A DNA stretch of 64,000 nt, taken from contig NZ_BATP01000006.1 in NCBI RefSeq assembly GCF_000739615.1, forward strand, positions 53,929 through 117,928, in the 5' to 3' direction. The translations under genes and the position numbers were made by a program. The notes under the pieces were generated by a model that ran no database searches, was not told the origin of the DNA, and saw nothing but the letters and a program-made list of their open reading frames with translations. Of this stretch, positions 1 to 8,345 are shown piece by piece. This DNA comes from Haloferula sp. BvORR071 (GTDB lineage: Bacteria > Verrucomicrobiota > Verrucomicrobiia > Verrucomicrobiales > Akkermansiaceae). The stretch's first letter is position 1; every line of letters starts with the position of its first letter.

Positions 1-1
1 C

Positions 2-121
2 TCCCCCGGCGGGACGACGATTGCCGGGCTAGCCGAGCTGGAGAAGCACGGGATGCGCTCCGCATTCATCGAGGCGGTGCATGCCGCCGCCCGCCGCTCG
101 GCGGAGCTGGGTGGGGCATGA
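2..121 (+). CDS. proC: Pyrroline-5-carboxylate reductase, C-terminal fragment
   Basis: This is the 3' end of a gene that begins before the window; reading frame 2 gives 39 residues and a TGA at 119-121. The segment starts [17 protein letters not shown] and ends [15 protein letters not shown] followed by a helix ending in an RS-x-EL pattern is the dimerisation-domain signature of ProC, which reduces pyrroline-5-carboxylate to proline using NAD(P)H in the cytoplasm. Only the tail is visible, so the catalytic Rossmann domain cannot be checked. The next gene starts 60 bases downstream and is unrelated. Confidence 0.85.
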   Translation, partial: SPGGTTIAGLAELEKHGMRSAFIEAVHAAARRSAELGGA

Positions 122-181
122 AGGCTCCGTCCGCGTGAATTTCGCTTTCCGCCGCCTTCCCGGTCTCCCTATTTTGCGCCC

Positions 182-1117
182 ATGCGATTCCGCTTTCTCG
201 TTGTGCCCGCCTTGGCGGCGTTTCTGGCTTCCTGCGGCGGTGATTCCGACGCCCCACCCCTGATCGGCACCGTCGGGGCTAACAACGAACTGGCCGGCTC
301 CCTCTACAGCCAAGCGCAACAGGCGGAAAAGGACGGCAAGCGCAGCAAGGCCATCAAGCTCTACGACAAGCTGGCGGACGAGATGCCGACCTCGGAGCAC
401 GCCGCGGAGGCACGCTTCCGCCAAGGCGAGCTGCTGGAGCAGGATGGCGAAATCCAGAAGTCCTTTGTGGCCTATCAGGATTTCATCACCCGCTACAACA
501 ACAGCAATCTCTATGAGAAGGCCCTGAGCCGCCAGGCTGCGATGGCCCAATCCGCGGCCGATGGCCACGTAAAGACCAGCTTCCTGGGCCTGAAGTCCTC
601 GATCTCCAACGACAAGATTACCGACATGCTGGCCAAGGTGCGGGCCAACGCGCCACGCTCTCCCACGGCCTCGAAGGCCCAGTTCACCATCGGTGAAGTG
701 TGGGAAATCCAGGGCAATGCCAGCGGGGCCACCAAGGCAGTGGCCGCCTACCGCGAGCTGGTAGTGCAGTATCCGGACAGCAAGGAGGCGCCCGAGGCCC
801 AGTTCCGGATCGGCAAGGTCCTACTGGATCAGGCCAAGCACGGCAACCAGGACCAGGCCAACCTCGACCGCGCCAAGGTGGCCTTGGAAGACTATGTCCG
901 CCAGTATCCCAGCCATCACCGCGTCGGCGAAGCCCGCAAGATGATCGCCAACATCGGAGGCCAAGACGTCGAGCGCTCCTTCGAGATCGCTCAATTCTAC
1001 GAGCGCAAGGGGGATGTCGGCTCGGCTAAGTTCTACTATCAGGAAGTCCTCCGCCAATCGGCCTATGGCCCGACCCATGACAAGGCCAAGAAGCGCCTCG
1101 CCGAACTCGGCAACTGA
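182..1117 (+). CDS. BamD/YfiO-like TPR lipoprotein
   Basis: A 311-residue lipoprotein. The N-terminus is a short signal peptide ending in a lipobox (LASC, Cys about residue 19). The rest is helical with repeated TPR-like units of the BamD/YbgF/tol-pal type, for example a DKLADEMPTSEHAAEARFRQ unit near residues 60-80 and similar QYPDSKEAPEAQFRIG and QYPSHHRVGEARK units further on. BamD is the lipoprotein of the beta-barrel assembly machine at the inner face of the outer membrane. An LptE-like lipoprotein follows 41 bases after its stop, which supports an outer-membrane biogenesis role. It could instead be a generic TPR lipoprotein, since BamD proteins are usually somewhat shorter (about 245 residues). 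Confidence 0.7.
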   Translation: MRFRFLVVPALAAFLASCGGDSDAPPLIGTVGANNELAGSLYSQAQQAEKDGKRSKAIKLYDKLADEMPTSEHAAEARFRQGELLEQDGEIQKSFVAYQDFITRYNNSNLYEKALSRQAAMAQSAADGHVKTSFLGLKSSISNDKITDMLAKVRANAPRSPTASKAQFTIGEVWEIQGNASGATKAVAAYRELVVQYPDSKEAPEAQFRIGKVLLDQAKHGNQDQANLDRAKVALEDYVRQYPSHHRVGEARKMIANIGGQDVERSFEIAQFYERKGDVGSAKFYYQEVLRQSAYGPTHDKAKKRLAELGN

Positions 1118-1158
1118 TTGACCGATTGATCCAAGGACACCTTTCCCTTCCGACCATC

Positions 1159-1665
1159 ATGCGTTCGCTTCTGCTCCTGCCCGTGGCCCTGCTGGCCAGC
1201 TCCTGCGCCGGTTACCAACTCGGCGGGGCGAAGCCTGCCGTGCTCCGTGATGTAAAGAACATCAGCGTGCCGATGTTCCACAACGACACGCTCCACCCGC
1301 GTGCGGAGGCACTCGCCACCAGCGCGGCGACGGACGCGATCGTCCTGGATGGGACTTACAAGATCACCAATTGGGACAAGGCGGACGCGGTGCTGAAGGG
1401 GACGGTACATTCCATCGACTACATGGCATTGCGCTCGACCCGGCTCGACACCCTGCGGCCGGAGGAACTGCAAAACACGGTGACGCTGAGCTGGAGGCTG
1501 GTGGATGCCCGCGACGAGAAGAAGGTCCTGGCCTCCGGCGTCTCCACCGGTAGCAGCCGCTTCTTCGTGGACTCCAACCTGCAGACCTCGCGCACCAACG
1601 CCCTGCCGGACGCGCTGGCACGCGCCAGCGACAGCATAGTCTCCCGGATCGCGAACGGGTTCTAA
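1159..1665 (+). CDS. lptE: LptE-like LPS-assembly lipoprotein
   Basis: A 168-residue lipoprotein with a signal peptide MRSLLLLPVALLASSC and GYQLGG directly after the lipobox Cys16; C-x-GYxLxG at the mature N-terminus is typical of LptE. The middle (ISVPMFHNDTLHPRAE, then SAATDAIVLDG and VLKGTV) follows the LptE fold order: a conserved FxN element, then a strand with KG. LptE plugs the LptD barrel and helps insert LPS into the outer leaflet. The start at 1159 was chosen over an in-frame ATG at 1126 because only 1159 puts the signal peptide at the N-terminus. It follows a BamD-like gene. No lptD is in the window. Confidence 0.75.
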   Translation: MRSLLLLPVALLASSCAGYQLGGAKPAVLRDVKNISVPMFHNDTLHPRAEALATSAATDAIVLDGTYKITNWDKADAVLKGTVHSIDYMALRSTRLDTLRPEELQNTVTLSWRLVDARDEKKVLASGVSTGSSRFFVDSNLQTSRTNALPDALARASDSIVSRIANGF

Positions 1666-1722
1666 CCGGGTGCCCACTGGGTGCGCCGGCTTCAGTCGGC
1701 TTGAACGGCCCTCTTCATTGAA

Positions 1723-2436
1723 ATGGCAGACTCTACCACTGCGGGCCGCTTCGTCCTCGTTCCCACACCCATCGGCAACATGGGTGATATCACCCTTCGT
1801 GCCATCGAGGTTCTCAAGGAAGCCAGCCGCATCGCTTGCGAGGACACCCGGCATTCCGCTCCCCTGCTCTCCAAGCTAGGGATCAGCGGCAAGCCGCTGG
1901 TCTCCCTGCATGACCACAACGAAGTACGACGCTTGCCGGAGTTGCTAGACGCGGCGCGCGCGGGCGAACTCATCGCCGTCGTCACGGATGCGGGCATGCC
2001 CGCCGTTTCCGATCCCGGCTACCGCGTGGTGCAGGCCTGCATCGAGCACGGCATCCCCTTTGAGGTGCTGCCGGGACCATCCGCGGTGCTCACCGCCTTG
2101 GTGGGCTCCGGCTTCCCCGTGCATGCCTTCCGCTTCCTCGGCTTCCTGCCGATCAAGAAGGGCAGGCGTTTGAAGGTGATGGAAGAATCCCTGGCTACCG
2201 AGGGCACGAGCATCTTCTTCGAGTCGCCGCACCGCTTGCTCTCCACGCTGGAGCTGCTGGCGGAGAAGCACCCCAGCGCGCCCTGCTGCGTGGCGCGGGA
2301 GCTGACGAAAAAGTTCGAGACCTATCACCGCGGAACGGCGGCGGAACTGGCCGCCCATTTCAAGGTGCACGGGCCGAAGGGTGAGATTGTGTTTTTGATC
2401 AAAGGGGACGAGCGCTTCGAAGTGTCAGAGGATTAG
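1723..2436 (+). CDS. rsmI: 16S rRNA (cytidine1402-2'-O)-methyltransferase RsmI
   Basis: A 237-residue tetrapyrrole-methylase-fold enzyme that 2'-O-methylates C1402 of 16S rRNA with SAM. Diagnostic blocks appear in order: LVPTPIGNMGDITLRAIEVL near residue 13, CEDTRHS near residue 44, VTDAGMPAVSDPGY near residue 87, LPGPSA near residue 115 and FFESPHRL near residue 165. The length is slightly below the E. coli enzyme (about 286), because the C-terminal extension is short. It starts 57 bases after the lptE-like stop on the same strand. A long intergenic region with an inverted-repeat element follows. Confidence 0.95.
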   Translation: MADSTTAGRFVLVPTPIGNMGDITLRAIEVLKEASRIACEDTRHSAPLLSKLGISGKPLVSLHDHNEVRRLPELLDAARAGELIAVVTDAGMPAVSDPGYRVVQACIEHGIPFEVLPGPSAVLTALVGSGFPVHAFRFLGFLPIKKGRRLKVMEESLATEGTSIFFESPHRLLSTLELLAEKHPSAPCCVARELTKKFETYHRGTAAELAAHFKVHGPKGEIVFLIKGDERFEVSED

Positions 2437-2854
2437 CTCAAGGATTTTGGGATAGCCCCGGATGGCGCTCAGTTAAGGCGGATTCCGGAGCAAAGCTCTC
2501 CAGCAGATCCCGAATCCGGGGTGCGTGTTATGGAGTGCGGTGGCACGACACCGCTTTGGCTGCGGGGGCGCTTGCAATTCTCCAATCCGTAGCCCTTTCC
2601 CGCAGTGTGAATAAGGCGCCGCACGGCCAAGCCCCTCACGGCAATTCGCAGCCGCTTACTGTTGCATCACCAACCCGAACCAAAGCGGTGTCGTGCCACC
2701 GTACTCCACATGCCGCTCCCAGTGGCCGGAAACCGCTTTGAGCAAGCGGAGCCCGTTCACCACGCTCCGCGTGGTCATTTTGGCCCTCTTTGACGCTTGA
2801 AACCGGCATTTTCGGGATTCAGCTTGCCAAGCAAAAGCGGCTCATTATTCCCGG
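2437..2854. other. Intergenic region with inverted-repeat element
   Basis: 418 bases between rsmI and the M6-like protease gene with no supported coding sequence. Most of it is the 178-bp inverted-repeat element at 2531-2708. Beyond the element is a small hairpin, CCGCTT-TGAGC-AAGCGG, at 2733-2749. A 68-codon open frame across the element is not believable as a gene, because its ends fall inside the repeat arms. Confidence 0.6.
2531..2708. repeat. 178-bp MITE/REP-like element with 29-bp terminal inverted repeats
   Basis: The left arm is 2531-2559 and begins TGGAGTGCGGTGGCACGACA. The right arm is 2680-2708 and is its reverse complement at 28 of 29 positions, the single difference being at 2701. 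The core between the arms has no convincing reading frame. Long matched ends around a short non-coding core suggest a non-autonomous mobile or REP-type intergenic element. I saw no second copy in the window. Confidence 0.7.
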
Positions 2855-5305
2855 ATGAGGATGAATGATGCGATCGATCCGACGAAGGCTGGCAGGTTCT
2901 TGAGAAGGAGCGCCATTCCATGGGCGATCGCGCTGGCTTGCCTGGCTGGGCCAGTAAATGGCGCTGAGAAAAAACCGGAGCCTCCCAAGGCGGCGCCTGT
3001 TCCGGATTACAGTCCGGCCAAGCAGCCCACGGCGACCGGCGAATTCCCCGTCGGGTTGATCACCATCACCTTCAAGGAAACCGCGATTGCCGGTGATGTC
3101 AGCCTGGCGATCAAGAAGACGGAGCAAGTCAAAGAAACCCATCAGGAAGGAGGAGGCGGCGGCGGGAGCGGCAAGTCCGCAGGCTCCGGGACGAACCTAG
3201 AGGAGTATTTCAAGACCTACAGCAATGGCATCACCTGGCCGAAGCTCACGCCCATGCCGGACGAGAACACCGTCTATCAGGATCCCCACTTCTACGGCTA
3301 CTACTGCGAATACGACTACTGGGAGAACCCGATCGGATGGAGGGACAAGGCGGAAGGCGAGGAACGGGTGAGCAAGATGAACCAGAGCGCCCTGAAGTTC
3401 GCCACCACTTCCTACCGCGGTGCCAAACCCCGCTTCATTTGCTACAACTATGTGACCACTCGCCCGGCTACCCCGGCCCAAGAGGTCACTGCCGCACTCC
3501 TGGAGTTCTATCAAAACCGCAGCGCCGATCCCGACCGGACCAAGATGGTGCGGGTCCGCAAAAGCAAAAAGAAGAAGCCGGAGGGCAAAAACTTCGATGC
3601 CTGGGCCTACTACGGGCCGGTTTGCAAGTGGGGCGAGCCGATGTGGCCAAACTCGAAGGTGCAGATCGACAACTTCTCGGGCGGAACGCTGGCCCATGAG
3701 CTCGGACATTGCTTGGGGGCTCCGGACGTCTACCGGATCGGCCGCTACAACGATGGCATCAGCGGCGAAGCCTGCCTGCTCTCCTATGGTCCCACGGCCA
3801 ATGCCTTCAGCCGCTTCTACCACCACGGTTTCATCAAGGAGAAGAACCATCCCACCATCAAGACCTCCGGCACCTACACGCTGCATCCCCGCCACATCGA
3901 TCCGCAGGGCGATGAGGCGGTCGGCTACCTGATCCCGAGCAATCATCCGCACTACTTCTATCAGGTGGAGTACATCCACAATGAGAACGCGACGGTCGGC
4001 GTAGGCCCCCGCCGGGAGGGTATGCTCATTTCCGTGGTGAATCTCGGACGTGAGAACTACCTCGGCGCACCGGACTACTTCTACGTCTACCGGCCCAATG
4101 ATCCCTTCTTCGCGGGCAAGGGCGACACCGCCAATTGCCTGTTCGGGAAAGCCCAGAAGCGCACGGAGTTCAACATGACGACCGAGCCATCGTCACGATT
4201 GCCCAATCTTCTCGATGGCGGGGTTTCCTTCAAGAACATCGAGGAACACGGCGACACCCTCACCTTTGATTTGGTCGTCGACCACCAGCAGGTCACCGGC
4301 AGCGCCTACACCCTCTCGATGCTGCCGCAGATCCGGCTGGATGAGATCAGCGACATCCAACCCACCAGCTTCACGGCGGGCTGCACCATCAAGTTCCGCG
4401 GTGAGCCGATCATCACCGACTACGGCTTCTGTTGGTCCACCTCCAAGAACCCCACCGTCCGCGACGGCACCTTTGTTCTGGCTCACCGCGAATGGTATCG
4501 CGGGCATGCCATCAACCTGACGCCCAACACCACCTACTACGTCCGCGGCTTCGCGACCAACGGCCTGGGCGTCCGCTACAGCGATGAGGAAAAGACCATC
4601 AAAACCCCGGACATCAGGTCGGCTACCGAGAGCATCAAGCCCCTGCTGGCCGACTCTTTCTCCGACAATGACTATCTCTACTCCGAATTCAGCAACGAAA
4701 CCAAGGAGACCAGCGAGACCTTCATCGGATACAGTCCCACCTGCGTCTTGGCCAAGCTGATCGCCTACTATCGCCCAGCGAAATTCGAGGTCGGCAAGGG
4801 CAAGGGAGCGGAAGCCGTGGACTTCAACCACCTGAGCTGGAACCCGGGAGCGGATGACAACCCTCCGCGCCTGGTCGAAATCGACCGGTTTTTCCAGCAT
4901 GTCTACGATGAGGGACTGGCGCTGAAGCTCCACGATTCGAAGCCCGGCAAAGACTTCGTCGGCAACATCGTCAAACTTACCGGCATCCGCAGCAAACCCG
5001 TGCTCAGCGTCCTCGGCCCGGACAACGTGAAGCAAGTGACCGATCTCATACGCAAAGACCTGGCGCAAAGCCATCCGGTCATGATCGTATTCTCCTACGA
5101 TCAGGAAGGGAACACGCCCATCCGCTGGGCGCTCATCGATGGCGTCAACAGCAGCGGGCGCCTGCACGTGGACTTTCCCCACAACACCGAGCTATTGGTG
5201 GATGGAAAGGACTTGAAAATGCAGACCAGCTACTGCCTTCCCGAAGAGCTGCTGATACCGCAATACAGGGTCTTCGTGGTGAGTTCGTGCTTCTATTCAA
5301 AGTAG
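2855..5305 (+). CDS. Secreted M6-type metalloprotease with Fn3-like and degenerate C10-like domains
   Basis: An 816-residue exported protein. The N-terminus has a hydrophobic signal segment (AIPWAIALACLAGPVNGA, about residues 23-40). A Gly/Ser-rich linker near residues 98-110 precedes a zinc-protease core with HELGHCLGAPD: His281, Glu282, His285 and Asp291 fit the HExxHxxGxxD site of M6 (immune inhibitor A-like) proteases. Around residues 490-590 is an Fn3-like segment with TTYYVRGFATNGLG. The C-terminal third resembles C10 (streptopain) peptidases: a Cys630 in SPTCVLAKLIAYY and a later WALIDGVNSSGRLHVDF strand. The C10 histidine position is Trp758, so this domain is probably non-catalytic. 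The 5' flank is the inverted-repeat region; the gene appears monocistronic. The substrate is unknown. Confidence 0.75.
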   Translation: MRMNDAIDPTKAGRFLRRSAIPWAIALACLAGPVNGAEKKPEPPKAAPVPDYSPAKQPTATGEFPVGLITITFKETAIAGDVSLAIKKTEQVKETHQEGGGGGGSGKSAGSGTNLEEYFKTYSNGITWPKLTPMPDENTVYQDPHFYGYYCEYDYWENPIGWRDKAEGEERVSKMNQSALKFATTSYRGAKPRFICYNYVTTRPATPAQEVTAALLEFYQNRSADPDRTKMVRVRKSKKKKPEGKNFDAWAYYGPVCKWGEPMWPNSKVQIDNFSGGTLAHELGHCLGAPDVYRIGRYNDGISGEACLLSYGPTANAFSRFYHHGFIKEKNHPTIKTSGTYTLHPRHIDPQGDEAVGYLIPSNHPHYFYQVEYIHNENATVGVGPRREGMLISVVNLGRENYLGAPDYFYVYRPNDPFFAGKGDTANCLFGKAQKRTEFNMTTEPSSRLPNLLDGGVSFKNIEEHGDTLTFDLVVDHQQVTGSAYTLSMLPQIRLDEISDIQPTSFTAGCTIKFRGEPIITDYGFCWSTSKNPTVRDGTFVLAHREWYRGHAINLTPNTTYYVRGFATNGLGVRYSDEEKTIKTPDIRSATESIKPLLADSFSDNDYLYSEFSNETKETSETFIGYSPTCVLAKLIAYYRPAKFEVGKGKGAEAVDFNHLSWNPGADDNPPRLVEIDRFFQHVYDEGLALKLHDSKPGKDFVGNIVKLTGIRSKPVLSVLGPDNVKQVTDLIRKDLAQSHPVMIVFSYDQEGNTPIRWALIDGVNSSGRLHVDFPHNTELLVDGKDLKMQTSYCLPEELLIPQYRVFVVSSCFYSK

Positions 5306-5710
5306 CGCTTGGCGGCGGACAAAGTCTGGATTGCCGGATTGCGAGATCGGGACGCATAGACGACTTTTCCCCAAAAGCCCTCCCCCGCCCCGGCACCCAA
5401 GGCGCTTTCATGACCCGCCCCCTTCAAACCCATCATCTTGGGTGCAAAGCCCACCAAGAATCGTGGCCATTTGGCATTTTGAAATATCTATCATCCCGGC
5501 GCGTGGCTTGAGGGCTGCCCATGGCGAAATTCCATCCAAGCTTCCGGAGTGCTCCGAGATGACCTTGGATACTGATCTCGATGCTCTACCATCGTTCGAT
5601 TACTGGGAAGGCGTTGATGTCCTCGGAGAGGTCCTTCCTGAAGGAAAACGAATCCTCCCTGATGAGTCTGCCACTTCCGGAAGTGGATTAAGACCAAGAG
5701 CGGCAATCGA
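5306..5710. other. Non-coding/decayed stretch downstream of the M6-like protease
   Basis: No intact gene is supported here. It contains a 57-bp fossil resembling the xseA start (5350-5406) and, from 5559, the start of a short open frame (MTLDTDLDALPSFDYWEGVD and onward) that seems to belong to the same broken gene as the ORF at 5711-5962. By eye the composition between about 5410 and 6020 is more AT-rich than the neighbouring genes. Confidence 0.5.
5350..5406 (+). repeat. Decayed partial copy of the xseA 5' end
   Basis: This stretch aligns with 6061-6119, the start of xseA, over nearly 60 bases with a few 1-2 base gaps. The best block (CCCTCCCCCGCCCCGGCACC against CCATCCCCTGCCCCGGCGCC) has 4 differences in 20. 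The GTG start of xseA is ATA here and the frame is disrupted, so it is not a functional start. It may be a direct-repeat footprint left when the roughly 700 bases between the two copies arrived, or a decayed duplication. Confidence 0.6.
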
Positions 5711-5962
5711 ATGGATTTCTGGGAAGACTGGGTTCTATTTGATTTCGATTTGCGGCGTCCCGATTTGGAGATCTTGGAGGCGGTCCTTCGATTGGCCCGA
5801 AAGTTTGAATGCATGTTAGCTGTGGGGAAGAATGGAGACGTAATCGAGCCCGAAATGCTTCCCGTTCTCGAAGCGGCAAAAGAGTCCGGGGCATTCAAAT
5901 TCGTTACAAATCCTCAAGAATGGCTTCGGCGGATATCTTCGGATGAATCCGATTCCAGCTAA
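5711..5962 (+). CDS. Hypothetical protein, probably the 3' part of a frameshifted gene
   Basis: An 83-codon frame beginning MDFWEDWVLFDFDLRRPDLE and ending in an acidic tail. No family is recognised. The frame is open upstream to about 5666 without another start codon. A different frame (from 5559) encodes a plausible N-terminus, MTLDTDLDALPSFDYWEGVD, that runs out near 5660-5700. Joining the two would give a roughly 135-residue acidic protein, so a frameshift near 5660 is likely. No clear ribosome-binding site precedes 5711. It lies between the xseA fossil and the intact xseA. Confidence 0.35.
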   Translation: MDFWEDWVLFDFDLRRPDLEILEAVLRLARKFECMLAVGKNGDVIEPEMLPVLEAAKESGAFKFVTNPQEWLRRISSDESDSS

Positions 5963-6066
5963 AGATGTGAGCAAATAATTTTTGGGCTGCCAATGGTTCC
6001 AGCCCATCTGGAAGATGATGGTTGATTTTCCTCCCGCGCGGTCACCAGCGCGCCTACGCTGGACGC

Positions 6067-7437
6067 GTGGACGACCTCTTCGCACCCAAGCCATCCCCTG
6101 CCCCGGCGCCGAAGGCGCTGTCGGTGACGCAACTGGTCCGGCGGATGAAGAATCTGCTGGAGGTGGAGATGGGCGAGCTGTGGGTGGAGGGTGAGGTCTC
6201 GAACCTGAAGAAGCAGGCGAGCGGGCATTGGTATTTCTCGCTGAAGGACGAGGGGGCGCAGATTCAATGTGCGATCTTCGGGGCGAAGAAGAAGGCGGGC
6301 TCGGAGGCCTTGCAGGATGGGGTGAAGGTGCGGGTCTTCGCGGAGCCGAGTGTGTATGAGGCGCGGGGGACCTTGCAGATCATTGTGCAGCGGGTGGAGC
6401 GCGCGGGCTTGGGAGAGCTGCAGGCGCGCTTCGAGGCGCTGAAGCGAAAGCTGCAAGGCGAGGGTCTCTTCGATGCGGAGCGGAAGAAGCGAATTCCTTT
6501 TTTCCCGAGCCGCGTAGGTATCGTGACCTCGGACACGGGTGCGGCGATCCGGGATATCCTGAACATTCTCGAACGACGGGCGCCCTGGGTGCAGCCGGTG
6601 CTCTATCCGGTGCGGGTGCAGGGCAAGGGCGCGGAGATCGAGATCGCGCGGGCAATTGAGCGAATGGGAAATCCGGAGCGCTTCGGCCTGCCGCGCTGCG
6701 AGGTGCTGATCGTCGGTCGCGGCGGTGGTTCGATTGAGGACTTGTGGAATTTCAATGAGGAGATCGTCGCGCGGGCAATCGCGGCCTGCCCGATTCCGAT
6801 CATCTCTGCCGTGGGGCATGAGATCGACTTCACCATCGCCGACTTCGTGGCGGACCTGCGGGCACCGACGCCAAGCGCGGCGGCGGAGCTGGCGGTGCCG
6901 GACGGCGCGGAACTCAAGAACCGGCTGGGCATCCTCAAGCGGCGTCTGTCGCGACGGACGGAAGAGCGTTTGGAGCGATTGGCCCACAACTTGGAGAGCC
7001 TGCGCCGCGGGGTCCTGTCTCGTGGCGGCGAGCGTCTTCTGCGGGAGCCGGCGATGCGGGTGGATTCGGTGCGGGCACGCCTCGGGGTGGCCATGCAGGC
7101 GGAGCTGAAGGACCGTGAGCAGCGGTTGAAGGAATTGAGCCGGACCTTGGCAGCACATCATCCGGCGCGGCAGGTGGAATTGCGGCTGGAACATCTGGCG
7201 CGGACCGGGGAGCGGCTGGAGCGCGCGGCGCGACGGAGGCTGGATGGCTTGGGCGATCAGCTCAGCCGACTGCGTTCGCTGCTGCGGACCTTGGGGCCGG
7301 AGTCGGCATTCGAGCGCGGCTTTTCGATCGCGATGGATTCTTACGGTCGAATCATCCGATCGAAGGCGGATGTGGCGGCGGGGGAAGAGATCCGGACGAA
7401 GGTAAAAGATGGGGAGATCCGGAGCCGGGTGGAGTAA
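6067..7437 (+). CDS. xseA: Exodeoxyribonuclease VII large subunit
   Basis: A 456-residue large subunit of ExoVII, which degrades single-stranded DNA with XseB. An N-terminal OB-fold is visible (LWVEGEVSNLKKQASGHWYF, about residues 36-55). The catalytic region follows with VGRGGGSIEDLWNFNEE, SAVGHEIDFTIADFVADLRA and TPSAAAEL. Next is a long coiled-coil arm rich in Arg and Leu, and the conserved end FERGFSIAMDS. I chose the GTG at 6067 (VDDLFAPK) because sequence upstream of it does not look like protein; an in-frame ATG at 6022 is the alternative. No xseB is adjacent. A decayed copy of the 5' end lies about 700 bases upstream. Confidence 0.92.
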   Translation: MDDLFAPKPSPAPAPKALSVTQLVRRMKNLLEVEMGELWVEGEVSNLKKQASGHWYFSLKDEGAQIQCAIFGAKKKAGSEALQDGVKVRVFAEPSVYEARGTLQIIVQRVERAGLGELQARFEALKRKLQGEGLFDAERKKRIPFFPSRVGIVTSDTGAAIRDILNILERRAPWVQPVLYPVRVQGKGAEIEIARAIERMGNPERFGLPRCEVLIVGRGGGSIEDLWNFNEEIVARAIAACPIPIISAVGHEIDFTIADFVADLRAPTPSAAAELAVPDGAELKNRLGILKRRLSRRTEERLERLAHNLESLRRGVLSRGGERLLREPAMRVDSVRARLGVAMQAELKDREQRLKELSRTLAAHHPARQVELRLEHLARTGERLERAARRRLDGLGDQLSRLRSLLRTLGPESAFERGFSIAMDSYGRIIRSKADVAAGEEIRTKVKDGEIRSRVE

Positions 7438-7446
7438 CGAAAGCTT

Positions 7447-7474
7447 AAGCGCGGGAAATAGGCCGCGCTTTCGT
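7447..7474 (+). terminator. Possible terminator hairpin after xseA
   Basis: Ten bases after the xseA stop, AAGCGCGG (7447-7454) pairs perfectly with CCGCGCTT (7463-7470) around an 8-base loop. Only a short T-containing tail (TTTCGT) follows, so termination may be weak. Confidence 0.4.
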
Positions 7475-7540
7475 AATCGAAATCCCCGGGGCTGTCTGCT
7501 TGGCTGCTAGCGCTTGCAGGCAAAGGCCTAGCCATCTCCC

Positions 7541-8326
7541 GTGCCCGATCAGCTCTCCAGACCGAGTGACAACCGCCGTTGCGACTATTGTGACGGGCCT
7601 CTGGACTCGCGCTTCTACTTCTGTCCGCGCTGCGCGAAGCCGCACCGGCCGGTCGAGGAATTGTTGCCGGCCTCGCTGCCCGTTTATGAGGACAATGAGA
7701 CCAAGCTCCGGACCAAGGCCGGTCCGGCGTGGACGGTCTTCTTCACCTTCCTGAGCGTCATCCTGGTAGGCTCCATGCTGGCGCTCGCGATCTGGGGCTT
7801 CGACAACCAGACAGCCGCGATCCTGTTGGTGGAATTCGCGCTGGTGCTCACGACGCTCGTCTTCGCGATCCGCTACTGGGGCAATGTCAGTCCGCTGCTC
7901 GCGAATCCCGGATTCATCCGCCCGGAAGCTTGGCTGGGCTTGGTGCTGCTGCTGCCAATGCTGCTGTTGAACTTCGGCTTCCACCGGCTGCTGATCGAGA
8001 TGTTCCACCTCGATAAGGCAAGCCATCTCGACTACTTTCCGAACAAGTGGGGACCGGTGCTCTTCATTTGCGTGCTGCCTGCGATCGTCGAAGAAATCGG
8101 CTTCCGCGGCATCATCCAGGATCAGTTTGAGCGGGTTGTCTCACCGGGAGTTGCCATCGGCGTGGCATCACTGGCATTCTCCGCCGCCCACTTCAATATC
8201 CTCTCAGCCCCCTATCTCGCGCTGATGGGGGCCTTGCTCGGCTGGATGAAGTGGAAGACAGGCAGTCTCTATCCTTCGATGCTGGTCCATTTCCTCCACA
8301 ATTTCGTTGTGGTTTCCGTCACCTGA
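7541..8326 (+). CDS. CPBP-family (Rce1-like) intramembrane metalloprotease with zinc ribbon
   Basis: A 261-residue membrane protein starting at GTG. The N-terminus has a zinc-ribbon pattern (CDYC at residues 14-17, CPRC at 28-31), then about six hydrophobic helices. The CPBP/Abi active-site motifs are present: IVEEIGFRG with Glu184-Glu185 and the Arg of EExxxR, and FSAAHFNIL supplying the later histidine motif. Family members cleave or process membrane-associated peptides or act in bacteriocin self-immunity; the substrate here is unknown. The zinc ribbon is an accessory module often seen in membrane proteins of this phylum. The next gene starts 19 bases downstream. Confidence 0.85.
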   Translation: MPDQLSRPSDNRRCDYCDGPLDSRFYFCPRCAKPHRPVEELLPASLPVYEDNETKLRTKAGPAWTVFFTFLSVILVGSMLALAIWGFDNQTAAILLVEFALVLTTLVFAIRYWGNVSPLLANPGFIRPEAWLGLVLLLPMLLLNFGFHRLLIEMFHLDKASHLDYFPNKWGPVLFICVLPAIVEEIGFRGIIQDQFERVVSPGVAIGVASLAFSAAHFNILSAPYLALMGALLGWMKWKTGSLYPSMLVHFLHNFVVVSVT

Positions 8327-8345
8327 AATCTAGCTTCGACGCAGT

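Noticed and set aside
2535..2741. 68-codon frame across the inverted repeat
   Set aside because: Its boundaries fall within the repeat arms and the protein has no recognisable features.
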